A DNA stretch of 16,634 bases. Origin: an uncultured Mycoplasmatota bacterium (lineage in GTDB: Bacteria > Bacillota_I > Bacilli_A > RF39 > UBA660). Position 1 is the first letter of the stretch. Every line of letters starts with the position of its first letter. Both the position numbers and the translations under genes were made by a program. The stretch covers positions 1 through 16,634 of the forward strand of contig URUT01000025.1 in NCBI GenBank assembly GCA_900551105.1. The letters are read 5' to 3'. Below the pieces are notes generated by a model. That model was not told the origin of the DNA and did no database searches. It worked only from the letters and a program-made list of their open reading frames with translations. This document shows positions 6,884 through 13,458 of the stretch, in pieces.

Positions 6884-6975
6884 TACTCAATCTGCCTTAG
6901 ATTAAGTACTTTAACCATAACTTTGGGCAAGTACTCAACAAAGCAAAGTTAAGTATTTCCCTTTTTTATTTTATG
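6884..6975 (+). other. Structured 3' untranslated region of the small peptide mRNA
   Basis: Right after the stop, TACT-C-AATCT (6884-6893) pairs with AGATT-A-AGTA (6899-6908) with one mismatch. TAACTTTG (6918-6925) then pairs with CAAAGTTA (6944-6951), followed from 6956 by a T-rich run that may be a terminator. A third stem, AGTACTT (6905-6911) with AAGTACT (6929-6935), excludes the first hairpin and interleaves with the second in H-type pseudoknot order. The T tract starts several bases after the stem, so termination is not certain. Confidence 0.5.
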
Positions 6976-7074
6976 CAAGTTTCCTTGCTTACATACCGAT
7001 AGTAGCAAAAAAAAAGAACTTTTGGCAAGTTCTTATGTTATTTAAGTTCTTAAGTTGCGAACTAATTTTTTTAT
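6976..7074. other. Non-coding spacer between the small peptide unit and tRNA-Ala
   Basis: No gene is visible. It contains a small GCAAG/CTTGC hairpin (6975-6988), the tRNA terminator (7007-7034), and a weak plus-strand stem AGTTC (7045-7049) with GAACT (7059-7063) followed by seven T at 7066-7072. The last could stop plus-strand transcription before it runs antisense into the tRNA gene. Confidence 0.45.
7007..7034 (-). terminator. Terminator of the tRNA-Ala transcript
   Basis: Read on the minus strand, an 8-bp perfect stem (7034-7027 with 7021-7014) around a 5-nt loop runs into a run of U encoded by the A tract at 7015-7007. It lies about 40 bases beyond the tRNA 3' end. Confidence 0.8.
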
Positions 7075-7150
7075 TGGTGGAGAATAGGAGACTCGAACTC
7101 CTGACCCTCACGGTGCAAGCGTGATGCTCTACCAACTGAGCTAATTCCCC
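7075..7150 (-). tRNA. tRNA-Ala (anticodon UGC)
   Basis: The 76 bases fold into a full cloverleaf: acceptor GGGGAAT with ATTCTCC, D arm GCTC...GAGC, anticodon stem TCACG/CGTGA with loop CTTGCAC, T stem AGGAG/CTCCT with TTCGAGT, A73 and an encoded CCA end. Position 3 is G and position 70 is U, the G3:U70 identity pair of alanine tRNAs, which agrees with the UGC anticodon. It is a single gene with its own promoter and terminator. Confidence 0.98.
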
Positions 7151-7162
7151 AAGAACAAATTA

Positions 7163-7191
7163 ATGATAACATACTGATTATCTAAAATCAA
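7163..7191 (-). promoter_or_regulatory. Promoter of tRNA-Ala
   Basis: On the minus strand TTGATT (7191-7186) and TATCAT (7168-7163) are 17 bases apart, and a TG one base before the -10 makes it an extended -10 promoter. The predicted start lies a few bases before the mature tRNA 5' end at 7150. Confidence 0.65.
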
Positions 7192-7221
7192 GTTAAAATT
7201 ATCAAAATTTTGCTAAATATG

Positions 7222-7815
7222 TTATTTTTTGCCTCCGGCTATTACTTTAAAGTTGCTTCGGCGGTACATAGCTTCTGATTCTATTATTTTTTCTTCTTTA
7301 ATTGGGTCTCCATAAACAGTTAAGTAAAATTTAATAAATTGGTTGTACATGTTTATTAGTTGGAGATTAGTAGTTATAATTTTTTTTCTAAATAGACTAG
7401 TAGGAGCTAGCTCGTTAATGATTTGTTTTTCATGGAGGTTAAAGATCGCATCATATTTGCGATCTATTTTTTTACATTCTTCTAGTAGTTCTCTTAAACT
7501 ATGATAATGTCTAAATGAGCTAAAGTGATGAGAAGCATTTTTCTTGTCTACTACTTCACCTTTAGAGTTTATCCAAATAGTTCTTTCAGTTTCTAATTCT
7601 TTAAATAGAGTAAATGTTCCATTTTCACTTCTTGCTGTACCTAATTTTTCTAGCAATAAGAATGTAACATAGTCATCACCTTGTTCGCGGCTAGATTTTC
7701 TATAAATGGGTGTTCCGGTTAAGAAGCTTACATTGATACCGCTTTCTTTAAATTTTTCTTTAATGCCGATGTAGATAGAGTCTAGGTCTAATTCCCTTTT
7801 AATTAATTTATCCAT
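7222..7815 (-). CDS. Uncharacterised 197-residue cytosolic protein
   Basis: I do not recognise this protein. It is soluble, with no signal peptide or membrane helix. Notable stretches are LTGTPIYRKSSREQGDDYV (32-50), RTIWINSKGEVVDKKNASHH (78-97), a histidine-rich segment (His96, 97, 103, 105), a basic mid-region (LFRKKIITT) and a GGKK end. The start is supported by AGGGGG eight bases before ATG 7815. It lies 48 bases downstream of the YolD-like gene on the same strand but has its own good promoter overlapping that gene's stop, so it need not belong to the SOS unit. The next gene downstream is tRNA-Ala. No catalytic motif can be named. Confidence 0.7.
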   Translation of the reverse strand: MDKLIKRELDLDSIYIGIKEKFKESGINVSFLTGTPIYRKSSREQGDDYVTFLLLEKLGTARSENGTFTLFKELETERTIWINSKGEVVDKKNASHHFSSFRHYHSLRELLEECKKIDRKYDAIFNLHEKQIINELAPTSLFRKKIITTNLQLINMYNQFIKFYLTVYGDPIKEEKIIESEAMYRRSNFKVIAGGKK

Positions 7816-7842
7816 GATAAATTCCCCCTGAATTTGAGTTTT

Positions 7843-7871
7843 ATTCTAGCACAATTTTTAATTTTAGTAAA
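7843..7871 (-). promoter_or_regulatory. Promoter of the 197-residue gene
   Basis: On the minus strand TTTACT (7871-7866) and TAGAAT (7848-7843) are 17 bases apart with TG one base before the -10 (TGCTAGAAT). The -35 overlaps the stop codon of the YolD-like gene. Confidence 0.6.
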
Positions 7872-8187
7872 TTTTTTCTTTAATATTAATTATTTCGCAG
7901 AAATAGATGTATTTATTGTTGTTTAAATAGATTTTTTGAATAGCTGAGTTTATTTTGGTAATTGTGCCACTTAGGTGATATAAAAAGCCTTTTTGGTAGT
8001 AAAGAATATCTACTTCTGTTTGTTTTATCATGCTTTCGGTTATAGTTTTTTCAATTTCTTTGATTTGTTCTTCATCTAAGATGGGTTTATTAATTTTGTT
8101 TTTATTTTTTTCAATTTCTTTAACGATGTATTTTCCGTTGATGATAGAGTTAAAAGGGGCCCAGTTAATGTCGTTTCTAGTTTGCAT
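7864..8187 (-). CDS. YolD-like protein, partner of the Y-family polymerase
   Basis: The 107-residue protein begins MQTRNDINWAPFNSI, close to the family pattern of a basic start followed by WAPF and a short acidic or polar turn. It then has a charged middle (residues 25-55) and beta-rich C-terminal half ending near YIYFCEIINIKEKIY. YolD-like proteins are encoded next to UvrX/YqjW-type polymerases in Bacillus and have been proposed as UmuD-like partners. Here the gene overlaps the polymerase gene by 11 bases. ATG 8187 is preceded at five bases by AGGTGG (8198-8193); an upstream GTG would lie inside that site. The neighbour and motif together make the call fairly secure, though biochemical function is not established. 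Confidence 0.8.
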   Translation of the reverse strand: MQTRNDINWAPFNSIINGKYIVKEIEKNKNKINKPILDEEQIKEIEKTITESMIKQTEVDILYYQKGFLYHLSGTITKINSAIQKIYLNNNKYIYFCEIINIKEKIY

Positions 8188-9454
8188 TGTGACCACCTAT
8201 TTTTTTATTTCTTTCAATAGCTGTTGAGTGAGGTAGAAGACTAGAGGCTTTGATGATACTGTTTGCTCCGAATTTTTCCTGAATTTTGTCAACAACTTCA
8301 TCTTTACTTTTCGTGTGTTTGATTTCTTCTAGGGGTTCAAATAGGTTTATTTGAATGCCGATGTCATCTTGAAGGCCACCAAGAGAGATACTTACTTTTC
8401 TGATTGGATAGTCTTCGTAATATTTATCAAAGATACTTAGACAAACTTCATAGATTGCTTTGGTATCACTTGTTCCAGTGTCTTGCTTTTGAACGTGATA
8501 AAAGCCACCACCAACATTTTTAGAGTATCCGATACCAAGACCAATTACTGTGGTTATTTTTTTTAGGGTTCTTAGTCTTTTGGTTAGAACTTCAGTCATT
8601 TCCTTAATTATTAATCCAATCGTTTCTTCGTTATAGTCTTTAAAAAGAACTTGAGAGTGGGATATTGATTTTTCTTTTGGCTCGTAGTTTAAATCACTGA
8701 TTTTAGCTGTGTCTATTCCGTTAGCGTGGTTCCATAATTCTAGACCAATGATGCCAAATTTTTCTCGCAATTTATTTTTGTTATAGTTTGCGATGTCACC
8801 AACTTTATATATCCCTAGTTTATTGAGTCTGATTTCCATGCGTTTTCCGATTGACCACATTTTTGATAGTGGAGTAATTTCCCATAGTTTAGTTTGAATG
8901 TCATCGTATGTCCATTTTGCAATGTTGTCTTTAGTATGTTTAGCTTCAATGTCCATTGCTACTTTAGCTAGAAACATATTTGGACCAATGCCAGCAGTCG
9001 CGGTAAGGCCTGTTTTTTCTTTGATTCTATTTAAAATTTTTAAGGCTAATTCATAGTCAGTCATTTTATACATCTTTAGGTAGTTAGTTACGTCTAGTAG
9101 AACCTCATCAATGGAGTAGATGTGCATATCTTCTTTAGCGACAAATTCAAGATATACACCAATTACTTCTTTGCTTTTTTTGATGTATAAACTCATTCTT
9201 GGAGGTGCTTTAATGATATTAATCCATTTAGGAATTTGATATTTTGGCAAGTCATAGATGCGGCATCTGCCAGGAACACCAAATTGTTTTAAGAAAGGGG
9301 TTACGGCAAGAGTGATTGCACCTTTTTGGTTTGGGTTACAGACAATTAGAGGTGTATTAAAGGGATCTAGATTTCTTTCTAGGCATTCACAGGAAGCAAA
9401 GAAACTTTTAAGATCAATAGCAATAATATTACGTTTAAATAATAAATCATTCAT
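8177..9454 (-). CDS. UmuC/UvrX-type Y-family DNA polymerase
   Basis: This 425-residue translesion polymerase copies damaged DNA at the cost of mutations. Catalytic landmarks are IDLKSFFASCE (13-23, metal ligand Asp14 and the FF steric pair), YSIDE (113-117, catalytic Asp116 and Glu117) and the helix-hairpin-helix-like TAGIGPNMFLAKVAMD (153-168). QINLF (368-372) near the end of the little-finger region matches the beta-clamp binding motif QLxLF. The Cys-containing FASCE and the GVPGRCRIYDLP block resemble the UmuC/UvrX/YqjW branch rather than DinB, and the overlapping YolD-like gene supports this. AGGTGA seven bases upstream fixes ATG 9454. The promoter carries a LexA-like site, so DNA-damage induction is inferred. 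Confidence 0.93.
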   Translation of the reverse strand: MNDLLFKRNIIAIDLKSFFASCECLERNLDPFNTPLIVCNPNQKGAITLAVTPFLKQFGVPGRCRIYDLPKYQIPKWINIIKAPPRMSLYIKKSKEVIGVYLEFVAKEDMHIYSIDEVLLDVTNYLKMYKMTDYELALKILNRIKEKTGLTATAGIGPNMFLAKVAMDIEAKHTKDNIAKWTYDDIQTKLWEITPLSKMWSIGKRMEIRLNKLGIYKVGDIANYNKNKLREKFGIIGLELWNHANGIDTAKISDLNYEPKEKSISHSQVLFKDYNEETIGLIIKEMTEVLTKRLRTLKKITTVIGLGIGYSKNVGGGFYHVQKQDTGTSDTKAIYEVCLSIFDKYYEDYPIRKVSISLGGLQDDIGIQINLFEPLEEIKHTKSKDEVVDKIQEKFGANSIIKASSLLPHSTAIERNKKIGGHNAN

Positions 9455-9474
9455 CTTTTTTTCACCTCTATTTA

Positions 9475-9503
9475 ATTATAGAACAAATGTACTTTTAAAG
9501 CAA
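9475..9503 (-). promoter_or_regulatory. Promoter of the Y-family polymerase operon
   Basis: On the minus strand TTGCTT (9503-9498) and a perfect TATAAT (9480-9475) are separated by 17 bases. A start near 9468 would fall at the ribosome site, giving a very short leader. Confidence 0.65.
9481..9492. promoter_or_regulatory. Putative LexA/DinR operator
   Basis: GAACAAATGTAC matches the Gram-positive SOS box core GAAC-N4-GTTC at seven of eight fixed bases. It abuts the -10 box inside the promoter spacer, where bound LexA would block RNA polymerase. The downstream SOS polymerase supports the call; the outer C and G of the full box are absent. Confidence 0.55.
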
Positions 9504-9525
9504 TTGGAAATAATTGGATTTCTTC

Positions 9526-9554
9526 TTTAAAAATGTTTAAGGGTGGTTTATAAT
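9526..9554 (+). promoter_or_regulatory. Promoter of priA
   Basis: A perfect TATAAT lies at 9549-9554, with TTTAAA (4 of 6) 17 bases upstream at 9526-9531. The predicted start near 9561 leaves the ribosome site GGGAGGA (9562-9568) almost at the 5' end. Confidence 0.5.
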
Positions 9555-9575
9555 ATTTTTGAGGGAGGAATTATA

Positions 9576-11744
9576 ATGTATGCAGATGTGTTAGTTGAGT
9601 ATAGTGCGAAAATGGTAGATCAGACTTTTACATATATAATTCCTTTGGCTTTAGCGTCTAAGCTTAAAAGAGGAATGAAAGTATTAGTTCCTTTTGGTAG
9701 TAAGGTTATAAATGGTTTTGTTGTTAATATTAGTGATAATAAGAGTTATGATAATTTAAAAGAGATTATAAGTATTACTGATGAGAATTTTTGTTTAAAT
9801 GATGAGTTACTTTCTTTGGGTAAGTATTTAAAGAATTATTGTTTTTGTTCTTTGATTAGTATATATCAAGCGATGCTGCCAGCTAGTATGAAGGTTAAGA
9901 GTGTTAAGAGTAATTATGATAAATATGATGAGTATTTAGTTTTGGGAAATGGTTATAATGATTATATTTTAAAGCATAAGAGTGCGAAGAAACAGATAGA
10001 GCTTTTGACTAGGCTTATTGATGGTGAGGTTATTTTAAAAAAAGAGTATCCTTATGCACTTGTGAAGATTCTTTTGGATGAAGGAGTTATTGGAATAAAG
10101 AGGGTACTTGCTTATAGACTTAATGCTGAAAGCAAGGACGTTAGTTATGAACTTAATTCTGAGCAAAATGCTGCTTATCAAAGGGTTATCAGTTCACTAG
10201 GAACTAGTGATGTTTTTCTTTTGTATGGAGTAACTGGATCTGGAAAAACGGTTGTTTATATGAAAATAATAGATGAGGTAATAAGTAAGGGAAAAAGTGC
10301 GATTATGCTGGTTCCTGAAATTAGTTTAACAACGCAGATTATTAAGAGGTTTTATGATTATTTTGGTGATAAGGTTGCAATATTTCATTCTGGACTTAGT
10401 ATAGGCGAGAAAAGTGATGAGTATCATAAGATATTAGATGGTAAGGTAAAGGTGGTTGTTGGAACTAGAAGTGCTATTTTTGTACCGATAAAAGATTTAG
10501 GAGTAATTATTATTGATGAGGAGCATTCAACTAATTATAAACAAGATACTAATCCTAGATATAATGCTAAGTCAGTTGCTTTGTGGAGAGGTGCTTATAA
10601 TAAGTGTCCTGTTGTGATGGGAAGTGCTACTCCTAGTTTGGAAATGATGGCAAGAGCTAAAAAAGGGGTCGTGAAGATGCTTACTTTAAAGAAAAGAGCG
10701 CTTACGGATGAGGTTTCTAATATTTCTATTGTTAATATGCAAGATGAGTATAAGAAAGGTAATTCAGTAATTAGTGATGAGCTTTATTTGGAGATGCAAA
10801 GGGCACTAGATAATCATAAACAGGTGATATTGTTTTTAAATAGAAGAGGGTTTAATACTTTTATTACTTGTAAGAATTGTGGGTTTACTTATAAGTGTCC
10901 TAATTGTGATATTACGCTTACTTATCATAAGTCTTCTAATAATTTAAGATGTCATTACTGCGGACATACAGTGTTTAATAGTGGTGTTTGTCCATCTTGT
11001 GGAAGTGATGCTTTAACTAGTTTGGGGCTGGGGACTGAAAGACTAGAAGAAGAGGTTAAAGAAAAGTTTAGTGGTGCTAGGGTTATTAGAATGGATGCTG
11101 ATACGACTACAAGAAAAGGTAGTTTTGATGAGATGATAACGCTTATTGAAGAAAAAAGAGCGGACATTATTATTGGAACGCAGATGGTTAGTAAAGGACT
11201 TGATTTTCCGGATGTAACAGTGGTTGGCGTGATAAATGCAGATGAGTCACTTAATGTGCCCGATTTTAGAAGCGGGGAGTATACTTTTAGTTTGCTTTCA
11301 CAAGTTGGTGGGAGAGCTGGAAGAAGTAGTTCAAGTGGGAAAGTAATTTTTCAGAGTTTTAATCCTGATAATGAAACTTTAAAGTTTGCTAAGGATAATG
11401 ATTATGAGGGACTATATAATTATGAAATGAATATTAGAAGAGTGCTTAAGTATCCGCCATATTATTATCTAACAATTATTAAATTTGCTTCTAAGGAGTA
11501 TGAACTTTCTAGGGATGAAGCAAAGAAAGCTTATGAGTATTTGAATAAAAAACTTAATAGTGTTATAATACTTGGACCTACGACTGCTAGGATGTTTAAA
11601 GTTAAGAATGTTTATCGTTTTCAGATAATCTTAAAGTATAAGAGTTATGAGATGGTTAAGGATTCTTTGACTGAGTTATTTGAGATTTATAAGACAAATA
11701 GTAAGGTTAATATTGAGATAGATAATAATCCACTATATATATAA
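9576..11744 (+). CDS. priA: PriA, primosomal replication-restart helicase
   Basis: PriA recognises stalled or broken replication forks and reloads the replisome through primosome proteins. The 722 residues contain an N-terminal fork-binding region (ADVLVEYSAKMVDQTFTY). The helicase core has Walker A GVTGSGKT (218-225), DEEH (314-317) and GSATPS (349-354). Eight zinc-binding cysteines follow in four CxxC pairs (432/435, 441/444, 459/462, 472/475). The second helicase lobe has GTQMVSKGLDFP (534-545) and QVGGRAGR (576-583). ATG 9576 follows GGGAGGA by seven bases; an in-frame GTG at 9543 has no comparable site and would add eleven unmatched residues. It is divergent from the polymerase gene and 14 bases before the next gene. 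Confidence 0.97.
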   Translation: MYADVLVEYSAKMVDQTFTYIIPLALASKLKRGMKVLVPFGSKVINGFVVNISDNKSYDNLKEIISITDENFCLNDELLSLGKYLKNYCFCSLISIYQAMLPASMKVKSVKSNYDKYDEYLVLGNGYNDYILKHKSAKKQIELLTRLIDGEVILKKEYPYALVKILLDEGVIGIKRVLAYRLNAESKDVSYELNSEQNAAYQRVISSLGTSDVFLLYGVTGSGKTVVYMKIIDEVISKGKSAIMLVPEISLTTQIIKRFYDYFGDKVAIFHSGLSIGEKSDEYHKILDGKVKVVVGTRSAIFVPIKDLGVIIIDEEHSTNYKQDTNPRYNAKSVALWRGAYNKCPVVMGSATPSLEMMARAKKGVVKMLTLKKRALTDEVSNISIVNMQDEYKKGNSVISDELYLEMQRALDNHKQVILFLNRRGFNTFITCKNCGFTYKCPNCDITLTYHKSSNNLRCHYCGHTVFNSGVCPSCGSDALTSLGLGTERLEEEVKEKFSGARVIRMDADTTTRKGSFDEMITLIEEKRADIIIGTQMVSKGLDFPDVTVVGVINADESLNVPDFRSGEYTFSLLSQVGGRAGRSSSSGKVIFQSFNPDNETLKFAKDNDYEGLYNYEMNIRRVLKYPPYYYLTIIKFASKEYELSRDEAKKAYEYLNKKLNSVIILGPTTARMFKVKNVYRFQIILKYKSYEMVKDSLTELFEIYKTNSKVNIEIDNNPLYI

Positions 11745-11758
11745 GATAAGAGGGGAAA

Positions 11759-13312
11759 ATGGGAGATAACGTTTTAATATTAAATGAGGATGAGTTTAGA
11801 AGAATTACTATGACTAGTGATGCGAAGCTGGTTTATAAGTTTTTGCGTGATAAAAAATACTATAATATGCTTATGAGAATCTTTAGTGATAGATTAAGTT
11901 ATTTTTGTGTTAAGTGTGAGGATAATGGGGAGATTAGTACATTTAATAAAAGAAGTATTATCAAGATAATTAAATTTTATTATGATAGGTTAAATAATGA
12001 CGATAAGAGGAAAGTGCAAAGACTTAGAAAGTTAGTTTCTTTTGAGGCTTTGAAAGAAGAATATGAGGGAATTACTTATCGGACTGGACTTTTAGATAAA
12101 GTTTTATATTATACGTCTGATGATTTTTTTGATTTTTTGAGTTTACCAGATGATGAGTATAAAAAAGTACTTAGTTCAACCGAGTTTCATGGAATAAAGT
12201 TAGATGAGTTTTTGCATGTGCTAAAGCTTTTTTTCACTAATAAGAAGATATTAGATAATTTTTATTTTGATAGAAAGATGTTTGGGAGAATTAAAGAAAT
12301 TTTTTCATATCAGGTTTGTGATTTTCAGAGTATCAATTATTTAAATGGAACTACTAATGATGAGGTTAAGGGTGTTAAACCAAGTCAGAAACTTTTAGAT
12401 GAGATTGGGCCAGTGCCGGAAGAGTTTACTTTGTTAGAGAAAGCTATTTATTTATATATTAAGCTTTGTACGATTATTTCTTATGATAGGGAGTATTATG
12501 CGGTTAATCAAAGGGGGGATTCCGTTAAAAAACATCAGAAGGTTTCTTATGTTTCTAAGATTAAGAGTGAGGCAGTTTGTTTTGAGTTTAATATTATTTA
12601 TGCTTATTTGCTTGATAAACTTGGTATTCCATTTGAGGTTTATCCTTCTTTAGATTCTTATGGGGAAGGACATAGTTATTTGATTTTTATTGTTGATAAA
12701 TATATTGTGAGAGCCGATGCGGTTACTAGTATTTTAGATGGTGATTTATTTGCTAGTAAGACTGGTAATAGTTTAGAGGGGCTTGCTTGTTTAAATAAAA
12801 ATTGTGATACCGTTAGTAAGTTTAATGAGGCTTTTAGCAGAGTATATGATTATATTAGGGATTCTTTAGCTTATCGTGCTAAATTTTATCAGAAGGTTTC
12901 TAATTTGGATGAGCTTATTAAAATTTTTGGAAAACACAATCCGGTTATTAGTTTTGAAGAGCGCGTTAAGATGTTAATTGAGTATGTTTCTTATAGTAAT
13001 TTGGAGGGTATGGATGCTTTTTCTTATTTGCTTTATTTAAGAAAACAGTTGTTTAGTACTAGTGAGCTTAACAAGATTGATATTAGAATTGTTAAGAATA
13101 ATGCTCCGAGCGCTAAGAAGCGGGAAGCGATGCCGATAGCGGTTATTACTGTGAAAAAGAGGGTTAAGGATAAACCAATTTATATGATTTATGAGCCTAA
13201 GAGTGATGTGGTAATGTGCTCAAGAGAAGAGCTTAATTCATATTTTGATGATAGTTTATTTGATTATATTGATGAGAATGATATTGGTGAAATTACCGGA
13301 ATTAGACTTTAA
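11759..13312 (+). CDS. Transglutaminase-like cysteine enzyme domain protein, unknown function
   Basis: I do not recognise this 517-residue protein as a named family. Its middle carries the layout of the transglutaminase/papain-like core: EAVCFEFNIIYAYLLDKLGI (271-290) with candidate nucleophile Cys274, GEGHSYLIF (302-310) with His305, and VRADA (317-321) with Asp320. The preceding helix LLEKAIYLYIKLCTIISYD (225-243) resembles the segment before the core in bacterial members. The N-terminal 200 residues are helical and charged; the C-terminal 150 contain a beta-rich part (PIAVITVKKRVKDKPIYMIY). There is no signal peptide, so it is probably cytosolic. AGAGGGG sits just before ATG 11759. The priA stop is 14 bases away, so it is cotranscribed with priA. 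Protease, amidase and inactive roles are all possible. Confidence 0.7.
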   Translation: MGDNVLILNEDEFRRITMTSDAKLVYKFLRDKKYYNMLMRIFSDRLSYFCVKCEDNGEISTFNKRSIIKIIKFYYDRLNNDDKRKVQRLRKLVSFEALKEEYEGITYRTGLLDKVLYYTSDDFFDFLSLPDDEYKKVLSSTEFHGIKLDEFLHVLKLFFTNKKILDNFYFDRKMFGRIKEIFSYQVCDFQSINYLNGTTNDEVKGVKPSQKLLDEIGPVPEEFTLLEKAIYLYIKLCTIISYDREYYAVNQRGDSVKKHQKVSYVSKIKSEAVCFEFNIIYAYLLDKLGIPFEVYPSLDSYGEGHSYLIFIVDKYIVRADAVTSILDGDLFASKTGNSLEGLACLNKNCDTVSKFNEAFSRVYDYIRDSLAYRAKFYQKVSNLDELIKIFGKHNPVISFEERVKMLIEYVSYSNLEGMDAFSYLLYLRKQLFSTSELNKIDIRIVKNNAPSAKKREAMPIAVITVKKRVKDKPIYMIYEPKSDVVMCSREELNSYFDDSLFDYIDENDIGEITGIRL

Positions 13313-13357
13313 ACTTTGAAAAATTTATTTTTTTGAGGCTTTTCCATCTTTTTATCG

Positions 13358-13387
13358 TTGACACAATGGCGTTTTATCTAGTATAAT
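13358..13387 (+). promoter_or_regulatory. Promoter of rpoB
   Basis: Perfect TTGACA (13358-13363) and TATAAT (13382-13387) boxes are 18 bases apart, preceded by an A/T-rich stretch (about 13318-13335) that could be an UP element. This is the strongest promoter in the window and gives a leader of about 65 nt. Confidence 0.85.
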
Positions 13388-13400
13388 TTTAAATTGGAGT

Positions 13401-13425
13401 TGTATCTCTCTTGGCTGGAGATATA
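13401..13425 (+). promoter_or_regulatory. Hairpin in the rpoB leader
   Basis: TATCTC (13403-13408) pairs with GAGATA (13418-13423) around a 9-nt loop, and a G/U and a U/A pair extend the base. No T tract follows, so it is not a terminator. It may stabilise the message or bind a regulator; no known riboswitch or ribosomal-protein site is recognised. Confidence 0.45.
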
Positions 13426-13458
13426 TACTAAAAAATATATTGTTTGGGGTGAAATTTA

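Noticed and set aside
6730..6930. Minus-strand 66-codon frame across the small peptide region
   Set aside because: It has no ribosome site and no recognisable motif, and is antisense to the better supported 30-codon gene and its hairpin.
6884..6965. PreQ1 riboswitch, considered because of the pseudoknot and the presence of queH
   Set aside because: The sequence does not match the preQ1 aptamer consensus as I know it, and queH lies 4 kb away on a different transcript.
7004..7075. Possible second tRNA or small RNA beside tRNA-Ala
   Set aside because: The stems are explained as the tRNA terminator and a weak plus-strand stem; no cloverleaf or known RNA consensus is present.
8030..8227. Plus-strand hydrophobic frame opposite the YolD-like gene
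   Set aside because: Apparent membrane character is a by-product of reading the complement of a lysine- and glutamate-rich gene; there is no ribosome site.
9258..9530. Plus-strand frame opposite the polymerase start and promoter
   Set aside because: It overlaps the catalytic region of a firm gene and the divergent promoters, and has no supported start.
10955..11167. Minus-strand frame inside priA
   Set aside because: Shadow of the zinc-binding region; no ribosome site and no motif.
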